Positions 43,855 through 52,355 of a stretch of DNA of 64,000 nucleotides are shown one piece after another. The stretch covers positions 1 to 64,000 of the forward strand of contig NZ_CAKLPX010000008.1 of the NCBI RefSeq assembly GCF_923077115.1, in the 5' to 3' direction. The position numbers were made by a program, and so were the translations under genes. Source of the DNA: Sinobacterium norvegicum (GTDB lineage Bacteria; Pseudomonadota; Gammaproteobacteria; Pseudomonadales; Sinobacteriaceae). A model generated the notes under the pieces. That model searched no databases and was not told where the DNA came from. It was given only the letters and a program-made list of their open reading frames with translations. The number at the start of each line of letters is the position of its first letter. The stretch's first letter is position 1.

Positions 43855-44229
43855 TCATTCGAGTTTCAGCGTTGCGCTCGACTTTTGGATATCGAAATAG
43901 TCGCGCCAATGTTTGATGAGTTCGCCCTCAAATTCGAAGATACCCATGACCTCAAACTCCGCCCATTGGCCGTTTACCTTGTAGCGATCAAGGCGCTCAG
44001 TCATCACCTGTCCCTGATCATTTTCAGCTATATTGATCAGCTGCCAATCGATGTCTGTCGCCATTGAGTGGATGATAGAGAGTTCTTCCCAGCTCTCTTG
44101 CTTGCCGTGGCGTGGCTGCATAGGGATGTTGTGGTAGCGAATATCCTCGGCAAAAAAACACACTATATCCTCCATCTTATTGCTCATTATCGCCTGTACA
44201 AATTTTTTTACTCGCTGGCTGTTATTCAT
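43855..44229 (-). CDS. NTF2-fold protein, limonene-epoxide-hydrolase-like
   Basis: A 124-residue protein similar in pattern to the one at 37685-38068. It shows RVKKFVQAIMSNKMEDIVCFF, the VMTERLDRYKV segment, WAEFEVMGIFEFEGELIKHWRDYFDI at the end, and AENDQGQ in the middle. The catalytic Asp/Arg/Asp pattern seems kept. AGGGAA precedes the ATG. It is convergent with the transglycosylase gene and divergent from the NERD gene. Confidence 0.76.
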   Translation of the reverse strand: MNNSQRVKKFVQAIMSNKMEDIVCFFAEDIRYHNIPMQPRHGKQESWEELSIIHSMATDIDWQLINIAENDQGQVMTERLDRYKVNGQWAEFEVMGIFEFEGELIKHWRDYFDIQKSSATLKLE

Positions 44230-44372
44230 GACGTTCCCTGTAAACGCATATTTAATACCGCAATATTAACTATGCGTTTTCATTTGATCAAGCATTGATT
44301 GGCTTTACGAATACATAGTGTTAGTTTGGTTACTTAATACAACAATAATAAGAGTAATTCTGGAGGCGGTAA

Positions 44373-46550
44373 GTGGCCCAGCACATTGAATTTGGCAAAC
44401 CGGTAAATGAGTCTGAAAAGTGGGCGTTTGATTATTTGGCGGCCGAGTTACCGGAAGACTATGTGGTTCTCACTAATATTGATATCCCTACCCGCAACGG
44501 CCAAATTATGGAGGTCGACACCCTGATTATCGGTGAGTGGGGTGTTTATATCATTGATGTTAAAGGGTATGTGGGTACTCTCGAAGTGGGTCATCATGTG
44601 TGGCTGTTAGACGGCCGTAGCAGTGAGAATTATCTTTCAAAAGCCTCCTATATTGCCCGAGTGTTGGCGGGACGATTAAAGAAAAAAATGCCCCATGGCA
44701 GTCATGCGCCCTGGTGCCAGGGTGGCGTCTTTGTGACCGGCCACGAAGGTCATGATATTGAACTTATAAAGCACCCCGATTATGCGGTTTACAGTATCGA
44801 TGACGTGATCGAAAAACTGACCACTGCCGAGGGGGTCAACAGTCAATACCAACATCGGATCACCGATAGCCAACGCCGTGCGGTATTGGAGATGATTGGA
44901 CAGATTGATCTGGTGAAACAGCGCAATCAGCAAGTACAGGACTTCGCCAAGAAAACACGATTGGCAAAACAGCAGGGCTTTGAGGTATGGGTGGCGGATT
45001 ACCCGCAGGATAATCTTGAGCTGCCGTGGCTGTTAAAAATTGTGGTGCGATCGGAGTTTTCCAATGCCGAGCACCGTAGTCAATTCGAAACCATGCTTAA
45101 ACAAGAATTTAATACACTGCAACAATTGGCCGGCACCAGCGGCGTGCCTTATTGTGCGCCGTTACTCGACGATGGTGAGCAATTAGTGTTGCCGATACGA
45201 ATGCCTAGGGGCAAACCCCTGGAGGGGCTGATTCTTGCTGACGCTCAGCATCGTATGGAAGTGGTGCGCAGTGCGGTGAGTGCGTTGCAACAAATACACC
45301 AGCGAGGCTGTACGGTAGGGTGCTGGAAGCCATCGGATATTTTCATTACCGAAGACGGTGAGATTGAGTTTCTAAGTGTCCTCAACAATGTCAGTTTCAG
45401 TGATGATTTAGCGGGCTTTCGTTACAGTTTTGGAGAGCTGTTAACCGATGTGCGTAAAATAGGGCAATGGTTTGGCGGTGAGAGCGAATCCTTAGATGAG
45501 TTGCGCCTTTATCTGGCCGCTGCCATTACCGGTCAGTCTTTGCTGGGTTTGGACGATGAGTTGTTGATCGAAGCGGGGGCGGTTATTGATAATCGCTACC
45601 AATTGGTTCGACGCATGATGGCCAGTGAGACAACTGAGGCGTGGTTTGCACAACACTTGTTGGGGCGTTTTAACTGTGGAATGACGATTTATAAAAATGC
45701 TGAAGAGAGCTATACCCAGCTTGAACAGCAGTATCGTCGTTTGGTGGGAATTTATCATCCCAATCTTGAGCGGGTGATAGATTTTGACCGCCTTGATGAT
45801 CAGGGGAGCTTTTTTATTACCCGTGTGTGGATCGATGCCGGTACCTTGGCAGAGCTGGATTACACCCTGAACCAAGCGGCGATTTTAACGTGTTTGAAGT
45901 CATTGTTAGGGGCTTTAAGTTACGCTCATACCATGGGCATATATCACGGTGCTATTTGCCCTGACAACATTGTGCTACATGAGCAACCGGTCTTGGTTAA
46001 TTTTACCCTTGGTGGCGAAGAGTTTGCTAATCACGACAGTCTTAAGCCATATCTGCCCGCGGCGGACTATGAACTGACTGAGTCGGAGAAGGATCTGTAT
46101 TGCCTCTTGAAATCGATGGTGCCGCTGATTGAGCAGCTTGATTTACCGCTGGCTGCCTCAACCAAGATCGATGCTATTTTAGCCTTGGATTTCAGTACCG
46201 AACTCGGCGGTGATTATGTCGACTACTTTGGTTTAACCCATGCGACTGCAGAGATCAAAGCGTTACCTGAGGCTTTCGCTGAACAGTGGTGTTTAACCGA
46301 TCTGTATCGCCAGGGTCTGGTGCTGGATATGTTAAACACCCCCGGACCGCATCTGCCGTCCGAGCGGTTAACAGCCGCCTTTCGTCAACGTGGAATAGTA
46401 CCCACCGAGGAGCAATACGAAACGGCAGAGATCGCCTTGTATGAGCTTAAACAGGTGGGGGTACTGGAGGAGTTGGGCAAGAAAATCCGCCTGACCTCAG
46501 ATTTTTGGCGTGACTGGGAGCAACAGGAACAGTTGCCAAAGACTGCGTGA
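44373..46550 (+). CDS. NERD nuclease-like domain fused to two degenerate kinase domains
   Basis: A 725-residue GTG-start protein with GGAGG six bases upstream. Residues about 10-130 form a NERD domain: MEVDTLIIGEWGVYIIDVKG with Glu47, Asp49, Asp62 and Lys64, a PD-(D/E)XK-like core. Two kinase-like regions follow (about 205-350 and 405-570). The first has only HQRGCTVGCWKPSDIF in place of the HRDxxxxN loop. The second keeps a beta-3-like lysine (MTIYK) and YHPNLERV, but its loop reads HGAICPDN (Ala527 for the catalytic Asp) and NFT replaces DFG. Both look inactive. A winged-helix-like tail ends the protein. The N-terminal NERD plus kinase layout recalls PglW of BREX systems, but no BREX partner is here. 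Confidence 0.72.
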   Translation: MAQHIEFGKPVNESEKWAFDYLAAELPEDYVVLTNIDIPTRNGQIMEVDTLIIGEWGVYIIDVKGYVGTLEVGHHVWLLDGRSSENYLSKASYIARVLAGRLKKKMPHGSHAPWCQGGVFVTGHEGHDIELIKHPDYAVYSIDDVIEKLTTAEGVNSQYQHRITDSQRRAVLEMIGQIDLVKQRNQQVQDFAKKTRLAKQQGFEVWVADYPQDNLELPWLLKIVVRSEFSNAEHRSQFETMLKQEFNTLQQLAGTSGVPYCAPLLDDGEQLVLPIRMPRGKPLEGLILADAQHRMEVVRSAVSALQQIHQRGCTVGCWKPSDIFITEDGEIEFLSVLNNVSFSDDLAGFRYSFGELLTDVRKIGQWFGGESESLDELRLYLAAAITGQSLLGLDDELLIEAGAVIDNRYQLVRRMMASETTEAWFAQHLLGRFNCGMTIYKNAEESYTQLEQQYRRLVGIYHPNLERVIDFDRLDDQGSFFITRVWIDAGTLAELDYTLNQAAILTCLKSLLGALSYAHTMGIYHGAICPDNIVLHEQPVLVNFTLGGEEFANHDSLKPYLPAADYELTESEKDLYCLLKSMVPLIEQLDLPLAASTKIDAILALDFSTELGGDYVDYFGLTHATAEIKALPEAFAEQWCLTDLYRQGLVLDMLNTPGPHLPSERLTAAFRQRGIVPTEEQYETAEIALYELKQVGVLEELGKKIRLTSDFWRDWEQQEQLPKTA

Positions 46551-46600
46551 CAAACATCGGGCGAGGGGGGGGGGGAGCCCGTCGCTCTGGTGTGTTACTG

Positions 46601-46720
46601 CTAGCGTTGTGTTAGTTTTTTTCCGATATAGAAGCCAAAACCAAAGGGTAAAAACAGCAGCACAATGACGAACAAGATAATGTAGACGATGACACTTTTT
46701 ATCAGTGATTTTATCGGCAG
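46601..46720 (-). CDS. Possible small membrane protein with non-standard start
   Basis: A 39-residue frame has a clear membrane helix (VIVYIILFVIVLLFLPFGFG) and a GKKLTQR tail. It overlaps the last 10 bases of the lipoprotein gene upstream, so it could be translated by coupling. No ATG, GTG or TTG lies at a suitable place: CTG at 46720 or 46705 are the only near-start codons. The composition looks protein-like, but the lack of a normal start keeps confidence low. Confidence 0.35.
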   Translation of the reverse strand: MPIKSLIKSVIVYIILFVIVLLFLPFGFGFYIGKKLTQR

Positions 46721-47724
46721 TTAAAAACAGCGTTAATAGAAGACTCTGCCACCTTGTCGACATCGGCCATCAGTAAGACTCGCTCACTGCTGATTAATTG
46801 TTTCAGGTTTTCTCGTTCGACAGCCAAGCCATGGCCTAGTGCTTGACGCTCCGATTTCAATGTCTCGCTGAATTTGGCGAGCACGGCATCAACCTCGGTA
46901 TTGATGTTGTTGCTGATTCTTGCCATGCGCTCAGGGTCATCCTTGGTCAGCGCCATCAGTTGTAGCGAGGTGGCATTCAAATTATTCAATAAACTATTGA
47001 TTTGCCGGACATCCAGTTGGCTGTCGGCACTGTACATCTCGGCCTTCCAAATCAATGTTTTGGGCATTTGTTGGCTGTAAATCGACATTTTCTCGGACAT
47101 ATCCCCCACCACCTGTGGCAGCGTTCCCTGATTGGCCGCGGCTACTTTGGGGTCGATGCCGTTGAAACTTAGCCAGTCGCCATAGATTGAGCCGCGCTGG
47201 TAGTTAAAGTCATCAAGCGGATAGTTGGCCGCCTGCTGGTTGGCAAACTGAATAAGATTGTTGTGCTCAGTTTCAACATTCAGCGTCAGGCTCAGTTGAT
47301 CGGCGTCATCGACCAGCTGCTGCGAGGTATCGATGACCTGCTGTTGATATCGGCCAAAGTCTTCTGTTGCTGCCTTGCTCTGTGCCAGTGCCAGTTGTTG
47401 TCGCACCAATGTCATCAGGTCGGCCAGGGCAATAGTTGGATCACTCTGATAGACCGCATTAATGGCTGCGGCCTCACTGTTCATCTTCCAGTTAATTGTA
47501 TTCGCCTTCAGCATTGTATCGTCTGTGTCGTAATAGATGTCATTGGCGGAATCTTGCAGGGTATTAAAATAGAGCGGGATAAACTGCCTGGTCAGTAAAC
47601 GCTTGCTGAGTTCTTGTTGTGACATTGGCTCTGCTGTTTCAAGGTCAATTTTGAACAGTGAGCAGCCGCTGAGAACACTGGCTATGATGATCAGTATCGC
47701 TAATTCAAGACAAATTTTTGGCAT
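46711..47724 (-). CDS. Uncharacterised lipoprotein (337 residues)
   Basis: An exported lipoprotein: from ATG 47724 the signal MPKICLELAILIIIASVLSGCS ends in the lipobox LSGC. The rest is mainly helical with many Gln and Leu residues, for example MTLVRQQLALAQSKAATEDF and LNNLNATSLQLMALTKDD, suggesting coiled-coil bundles. The C-terminus ends in SSINAVFNCR. No known domain is recognised. The only nearby candidate partner is the small hydrophobic frame that overlaps its 3' end. Confidence 0.7.
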   Translation of the reverse strand: MPKICLELAILIIIASVLSGCSLFKIDLETAEPMSQQELSKRLLTRQFIPLYFNTLQDSANDIYYDTDDTMLKANTINWKMNSEAAAINAVYQSDPTIALADLMTLVRQQLALAQSKAATEDFGRYQQQVIDTSQQLVDDADQLSLTLNVETEHNNLIQFANQQAANYPLDDFNYQRGSIYGDWLSFNGIDPKVAAANQGTLPQVVGDMSEKMSIYSQQMPKTLIWKAEMYSADSQLDVRQINSLLNNLNATSLQLMALTKDDPERMARISNNINTEVDAVLAKFSETLKSERQALGHGLAVERENLKQLISSERVLLMADVDKVAESSINAVFNCR

Positions 47725-48084
47725 AAAAACCACACTAAAAGTTAAGTATATTATTCAATATCTACTATATTAGTATTGTTTTACAGATAGTTAAAATTCA
47801 ATGCAATACAGCGTATTAAGGCTGGTGCTATTTTTTTAGTGAATTTTTAATCGCGTTCAAATGTCCCATGAAAAAGGATGTGATTCGGCAACGGTGTCTT
47901 CGTTCTATTAGGAGTATACAGGTGAAAGCAACAAGATTTTTAGCTTGCTTAACCCCATAGCGGCCAATGACCGCGCGGAGAAGAGAAAGAGAAACAGACG
48001 CTCGTCGTTACCATGGATGACTGGCACAAAACTATTGAGGGGCTAGAATCGGCCCCTCTGAGACAGCAATATTGGGGAAAAACC
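47725..48084. other. 360-bp gap with candidate leader peptide and hairpin
   Basis: AT-rich DNA near the lipoprotein start gives way to a stretch with AGGAG at 47909-47913 and a 12-codon GTG frame (47922-47960, VKATRFLACLTP). A hairpin GAGGGGC / GCCCCTC (48037-48043 with 48052-48058) follows, 26 bp before the next ATG. The leader-like frame and hairpin could form an attenuator-style region, but both are short and may be chance. No larger gene is visible. Confidence 0.3.
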
Positions 48085-48411
48085 ATGAGTGAGAAAGATA
48101 ACGGTAAGATGGTCGCCATCGTCAGCTATATAACGATTATCGGCTGGGTAGTTGCCTTCATCATGAACAGTAATAATAAAACCGAACTGGGCAGCTTTCA
48201 TATTCGGCAGTCATTTGGTTTAGTAGTCATTCAATTGTTGCTGTCTATCGTGATGTCTTTGCTGCCCAGTTTGGCGACATTAATCGGCATTTTAGGCTTA
48301 ATTGTTTTTATCTTTCAGGTGATCGGTTTCATCAATGCCATTCAAGAGAGTCGCTCACCAGTCCCGTTGATAGGGGAAAAGCTACAGTCAGTTTTTTCCT
48401 CTATCGGCTAA
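48085..48411 (+). CDS. Small membrane protein, DUF4870/Tic20-like
   Basis: A 108-residue protein started at ATG 48085, with GGGGA seven bases upstream. It has about three hydrophobic helices (VAIVSYITIIGWVVAFIM, VVIQLLLSIVMSLLPSLATL, IGILGLIVFIFQVIGFINAI) and the conserved NKTELGSFHIRQSFG segment found in import-component-like/DUF4870 proteins. Function unknown. Confidence 0.8.
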   Translation: MSEKDNGKMVAIVSYITIIGWVVAFIMNSNNKTELGSFHIRQSFGLVVIQLLLSIVMSLLPSLATLIGILGLIVFIFQVIGFINAIQESRSPVPLIGEKLQSVFSSIG

Positions 48412-48429
48412 GGCCGGATTTGCTGACAT

Positions 48430-49209
48430 CTAGCCCTCTACCAATATTTGGTAGAGGCCAATGCTGCTGATGATTAATAAGATACTCCCCAGGACTCGAT
48501 AAAATACTGCCTGTTCACCCTGCAACAGGTGTTGATGGAAGCGTAGGCCAATAATATGTCCTATGCCGGCGGCAGGTAATAGCCAGAGATGATGGACGAG
48601 CTGTAGATCTATGCCGAGATAAATAAATGTCGCCATCTTAATCGTGACCAAGACAAACCACAATAAAAAGAGTGTATCTCTGAGTTGATACTTACTGACA
48701 TGTTTGGCCATTACCGCAATAATAAGCGGTGCGCCTATCAGACTGGTGCCGCTGATATAGCCCCCCAGCATTAAGAAAAAAACATCAATATATTTATTGT
48801 TACTGCTGAAAGGTTTATTGAAGATATAACTGAGAGCATAAGCGGTGACGATAGCAAAAATAATACCACTCATGATTTGCGTCGGCAGCGTCACCAAGCC
48901 CAATACACCGATAATTTTCGGAATGATAATAATACTGAAGGCATACTTAAAATAGGGCCAATCAATGCCAGAGGGTACGTTGGTGGCGTTTTTTTTGTTT
49001 TTAACTCGTGCTGTGATCAGCGTTACAGACGAAAAAAACAATAGGTGGAAAGCGATAAGTGGCAGGAAAACCAGCGGTCGATTATCGATCAGTAATAAAA
49101 AGGGTAGAGATAACACTGCGCCGCCAAAGCCTAGGCCAGAACGGACAAAACCGCTCCAGACAAAGACAATGGCAATGAGACCATACTGTATGAGTGATAG
49201 ATCTGTCAT
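48430..49209 (-). CDS. TSUP-family (TauE/SafE) membrane permease
   Basis: A 259-residue integral membrane protein with about eight hydrophobic segments. The TauE/SafE hallmark SGFVRSGLGFGGAVLSLPFLLLI opens the first half, and GGYISGTSLIGAPLIIAVM the second. Family members export sulfite, sulfoacetate or other small sulfur anions, but the substrate here is unknown. It is convergent with the DUF4870-like gene and separate from the secretion operon, 114 bp away. Confidence 0.85.
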   Translation of the reverse strand: MTDLSLIQYGLIAIVFVWSGFVRSGLGFGGAVLSLPFLLLIDNRPLVFLPLIAFHLLFFSSVTLITARVKNKKNATNVPSGIDWPYFKYAFSIIIIPKIIGVLGLVTLPTQIMSGIIFAIVTAYALSYIFNKPFSSNNKYIDVFFLMLGGYISGTSLIGAPLIIAVMAKHVSKYQLRDTLFLLWFVLVTIKMATFIYLGIDLQLVHHLWLLPAAGIGHIIGLRFHQHLLQGEQAVFYRVLGSILLIISSIGLYQILVEG

Positions 49210-49322
49210 ATTAAAAGCGTCGCCACGTCAAATGGAGGCCATTTTGATAGTAAACGCGCGGTAATACAAATTTTTCTATGCTGTCGATCAGGTGGCGATC
49301 TTTTGTCGGTGATTAGCGTTAA

Positions 49323-50264
49323 CTACTGTCGTGCCTCAAATAAACTTCTACGACCTGAATTTGGGTAAATCTCATCGGCATAGAGAAACTCTTTGGCTGT
49401 TGAGCGGGCACCAATTTTATCCACCTTCCAGCGCTGTAATAGATAGCGCATTAAGTGAGTATTTAGGCGAATAGAGATATCGTTCAGTGCCTGTTCAAAC
49501 TCAGCGTTGTTGGTAAGCGTATTGGCCTGGATAACGGGGGCTAATTGAAAAGGGGGGAAGGCATTTTTATTATCGGCTAACTGGCGCAGTGAATAAAAGT
49601 CGAGCTGAAAATCTGTCGTGTGTGCCAGGCCGATATTAATCTTACTATCCCGTAAATCGCTGTATATTGCGTCAAAGGTGGGCTCGGTGGCGATAATAAA
49701 TTTGTCGATATTGCTGCCATAAAAATTGGCCAGATATTCCATGGCGTCAATACGATTTTGTAAAAAAATGGGGTGCAGCGTGATGTTGACACCAGAAGCT
49801 TGCTGGTTGGCAAGTTTGGCCAAGTCTTCAATGGTTTCTAACTCATTAGTACTGTTGCTGGTTTTTCTCACCGCCAGGGTGAAGTTGTTAACCAGAGTGG
49901 AAGGCTGCAGCCATATAAAACTGCTGACCTGGTCAAATTCCTTCACTTGGTCATAAAGTTCTTCTTGTACATAAGGTGGGGTGGCATAAATGTCATTAAT
50001 CGCTGTTTGTCCAGTATAGCCCCAGTAGATGTCAATATCCCTGGAAAACATAGCATTACGCAAGTCGAAATAGCTATCGAAGGGCACTAACTTAACCTGC
50101 GCGCCAATATCGATTAATTGCTGTCGACTAATCAAAGCCAAGAGGTACTGCTCATCAAAGTTGAGGTAGCCAATACGGACAAAGTTGTCATCGTTCGAAT
50201 ACACGTTAATAGATAGGCCTGAGGTGATGACCAAAATAAGAAAAAGTCGTTTAATGTGGCTCAT
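49323..50264 (-). CDS. Periplasmic solute-binding protein (OpuAC-like)
   Basis: A 313-residue exported protein with a signal peptide (hydrophobic LFLILVITSGLSINVYS, cleavage near residue 22). A substrate-binding fold of the glycine-betaine/choline OpuAC type follows: VRIGYLNFDEQYLLALI, DIDIYWGYTGQTAIND and IGLAHTTDFQLDF. No permease or ATPase subunit is nearby. Instead its start overlaps the OmpA-like lipoprotein stop by 4 bp, making it the last gene of the adhesin secretion operon. A sensing or cell-envelope role is possible, but this is inference. Confidence 0.75.
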   Translation of the reverse strand: MSHIKRLFLILVITSGLSINVYSNDDNFVRIGYLNFDEQYLLALISRQQLIDIGAQVKLVPFDSYFDLRNAMFSRDIDIYWGYTGQTAINDIYATPPYVQEELYDQVKEFDQVSSFIWLQPSTLVNNFTLAVRKTSNSTNELETIEDLAKLANQQASGVNITLHPIFLQNRIDAMEYLANFYGSNIDKFIIATEPTFDAIYSDLRDSKINIGLAHTTDFQLDFYSLRQLADNKNAFPPFQLAPVIQANTLTNNAEFEQALNDISIRLNTHLMRYLLQRWKVDKIGARSTAKEFLYADEIYPNSGRRSLFEARQ

Positions 50265-51001
50265 TGATCGACCCCTTCAAAGGTAAGTATTTTGAACGTT
50301 TGGTTTGGCTGGTTGTTACTGTAGATATCTTTTTGGTCGACACTCCAAATATCCCACTTAAAGCGGTCGAGATTCTTTTGGTTGGTGAGATAGGTATCAG
50401 CTCGTCGGTTCTCAGCACGGCCTTGTTCGTCTTCATTGCTGGCCACAGGGAGCTGATCGGCTAGCCCTGAAATCAGAATCTGATCCTCCTCAATATAGTA
50501 TTTCTGCGTTAACACCGACGCTAATGCTACTGCACGATCAATCGATAATAAAATATTGGACTCTTTACTGCCCTCGCTGTCGGTATGCCCGACAACTAAT
50601 AAATACTGATATTTGCTGTTGAGAAATTCATTGGCCAATTGTTCCAAAGCGATTTTGTCATCGTTGCTGATAACGGCGTCGTCGGTGTTAAAATGAGCAG
50701 AAAAAATTACCTTCTTTTGCTTATTCGAAAGCAAGGCGCAGCCATCGTTGTTGATTTTTAAGCTTTCAATCGTTGCATTGCAATTGTCTCTGGCGTCGAT
50801 AACACCGTCTTTGTCCGCATCTTTTAAGCCCGCATCTGCTGGCAGTAGAGTGCCTACCTGATAAGGTGGGTTGATTGATCGGTTTGCCGACGCGTTGACG
50901 CCTTGTTCAGTGTCATTGTTTGAATTGTCTTCGGGCGGGTATACGTGCTCGGCACAGCCTGTCAGAATCAGTAATAAAACGCTAAGGAAAAATTTATTCA
51001 T
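50261..51001 (-). CDS. OmpA-family lipoprotein of the adhesin locus
   Basis: A 246-residue protein started at ATG 51001 inside the end of the TolC-type gene (8-bp overlap). The signal MNKFFLSVLLLILTGCAEH ends in lipobox LTGC. A calcium-binding TSP3-like segment DADKDGVIDARDNC (about 70-83) precedes a C-terminal OmpA domain with VGHTDSEGSKES and GRAENRRAD. It should anchor the complex to peptidoglycan. OmpA-like proteins also occur in other biofilm adhesin type I loci. Confidence 0.88.
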   Translation of the reverse strand: MNKFFLSVLLLILTGCAEHVYPPEDNSNNDTEQGVNASANRSINPPYQVGTLLPADAGLKDADKDGVIDARDNCNATIESLKINNDGCALLSNKQKKVIFSAHFNTDDAVISNDDKIALEQLANEFLNSKYQYLLVVGHTDSEGSKESNILLSIDRAVALASVLTQKYYIEEDQILISGLADQLPVASNEDEQGRAENRRADTYLTNQKNLDRFKWDIWSVDQKDIYSNNQPNQTFKILTFEGVDQ

Positions 51002-52355
51002 TGTCTTCTTTCCATTCGATGCCAGCATCTATGTCAATCTTCATGGCTTCTAACAACACACCGGTGGCAGCCATGATTCGATAAATTGATTTTTTATATT
51101 CTAAGTTAGCCGATAAAAAACTTTGGCGAGAGGCGTAGAGTTCATTTTGGCTGTCAAGTAGATCTATCAGCGTTCTTCTATTCACTTTGAACTGTTCGTT
51201 ATAAAGCTGTTCGGTCTCTTTTGCCGAGATAACATAATCCTTCAATGAACGCCTGTTTTTCTCGGTGGTTAAATAACTCGACCACCCCTGTTCAACCTGC
51301 TGTACGACTTGTCGACGGGTGGCGTTACTGATTAGCTGGGCGGTTTTATGTTGAGAGCTCGCAGCACTGACGTTGTTGTGGTCTCTCAGGCCGTTGAATA
51401 GGTTCCAGCGCATTTCTAAGACAATACGACTGTCGTTCTCGCGGCCGGTAAACCCATTGTTTTGATAGTTGTGGTTGGCCTCGGCAACAATGTCAAAATC
51501 GGGGTAGTAGCCCGCCTTGCGTGCAGATAACTGAGCCTGAGCAGCCTCAACATCGAAGTGAGAAAGTTTCATCAGCGGGTTATTGTCAATGGCCAATTTA
51601 ATGGCCTCTACTCTTTCATTGGGCAGGTAATCTAAATCAGCCTCGGGCATGATGAGGTTGACAGGAAAGTCTCCGACCAGCGCTAAATAATTGGAGCGCG
51701 CATTCATTAAAAGATTATTGGATGTGGTTAGATTGGCCTCGGCTCGTCTGATTCGACCTTCAATTTGTATTAAGTCGGCACGGTCGCCAGCGCCTGCATC
51801 ATATTTGTCCCCTACTAATTTAGAGGTCAATTTATGCAGCGATAGATTCTGCTCAGCCAATACCACGTTTTCGCTTGCTGCCAATACATCGAGATAGGCT
51901 TCGGTGACTCTTAGCGCCATGTTTTCTGCTTGTGAAACCAGATTGTAGCGGCTGGCCAGTGCATCTGCCGTGGTACGGTCAATCTCATGATAGTTTTCAC
52001 CGCCGTGCCATATAGGCTGTACCAACCTCAGTGTTAAATTATTTCTATCCTGGTCAATATCGAAATCTCGGACGTCATTATAGGTTGATTCATAGCCACC
52101 GGAGGCGATAAAGTCGACGCTGGGGAGTAAGCCGCCTTTGGCAATATTGACCTCATCGACAGCTGTTTTATAGTCGAAAAAATAGCGTCGCACTTCAGGG
52201 TTGCTGGTTATTGAATAGTACACAACCTCTTCCAGTGTATTGGACAAACATGCACCACTGAAGGAAAGGCTTGAAAGAGCTAGCCCTGTGGTTATCGCCT
52301 TCATCAGCGCTGAAAGATTATGTTTATTTATCATACATTCTGCCTTAAAGATCAT
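50994..52355 (-). CDS. TolC-family outer-membrane channel of type I secretion
   Basis: A 453-residue outer-membrane factor. A signal peptide precedes LEEVVYYSITSNPEVR, and two repeated coiled-coil/beta halves follow (LRLVQPIWHGGENYHEIDR, ALRVTEAYLDVLAASENV, then FDIVAEANHNYQNNG, LEMRWNLFNGLRDHNN, ENEQ-like YNEQFKVNRRTLIDLLDSQNE). This matches type I secretion outer-membrane proteins (LapE/AggA class). The ATG at 52355 overlaps the HlyD stop; a second ATG at 52334 also exists. Confidence 0.92.
   Translation of the reverse strand: MIFKAECMINKHNLSALMKAITTGLALSSLSFSGACLSNTLEEVVYYSITSNPEVRRYFFDYKTAVDEVNIAKGGLLPSVDFIASGGYESTYNDVRDFDIDQDRNNLTLRLVQPIWHGGENYHEIDRTTADALASRYNLVSQAENMALRVTEAYLDVLAASENVVLAEQNLSLHKLTSKLVGDKYDAGAGDRADLIQIEGRIRRAEANLTTSNNLLMNARSNYLALVGDFPVNLIMPEADLDYLPNERVEAIKLAIDNNPLMKLSHFDVEAAQAQLSARKAGYYPDFDIVAEANHNYQNNGFTGRENDSRIVLEMRWNLFNGLRDHNNVSAASSQHKTAQLISNATRRQVVQQVEQGWSSYLTTEKNRRSLKDYVISAKETEQLYNEQFKVNRRTLIDLLDSQNELYASRQSFLSANLEYKKSIYRIMAATGVLLEAMKIDIDAGIEWKEDNE

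Noticed and set aside
43827-43858. ATGAGGC / GCCTCAT hairpin between the transglycosylase and NTF2-fold genes
   Set aside because: The 18-base loop and lack of a U run make it a weak terminator; it also overlaps the stop codon of the convergent gene.
40755-44229. Direct steroid catabolism cluster
   Set aside because: The NTF2-fold genes are single genes interleaved with unrelated ones, and no ring-cleaving or cholesterol-oxidising enzymes are present.
46497-46763. 88-codon frame on the minus strand over the NERD gene end
   Set aside because: It crosses the G tract and overlaps the lipoprotein gene end; the composition is not protein-like. The smaller frame at 46601-46720 in another phase is a better candidate.
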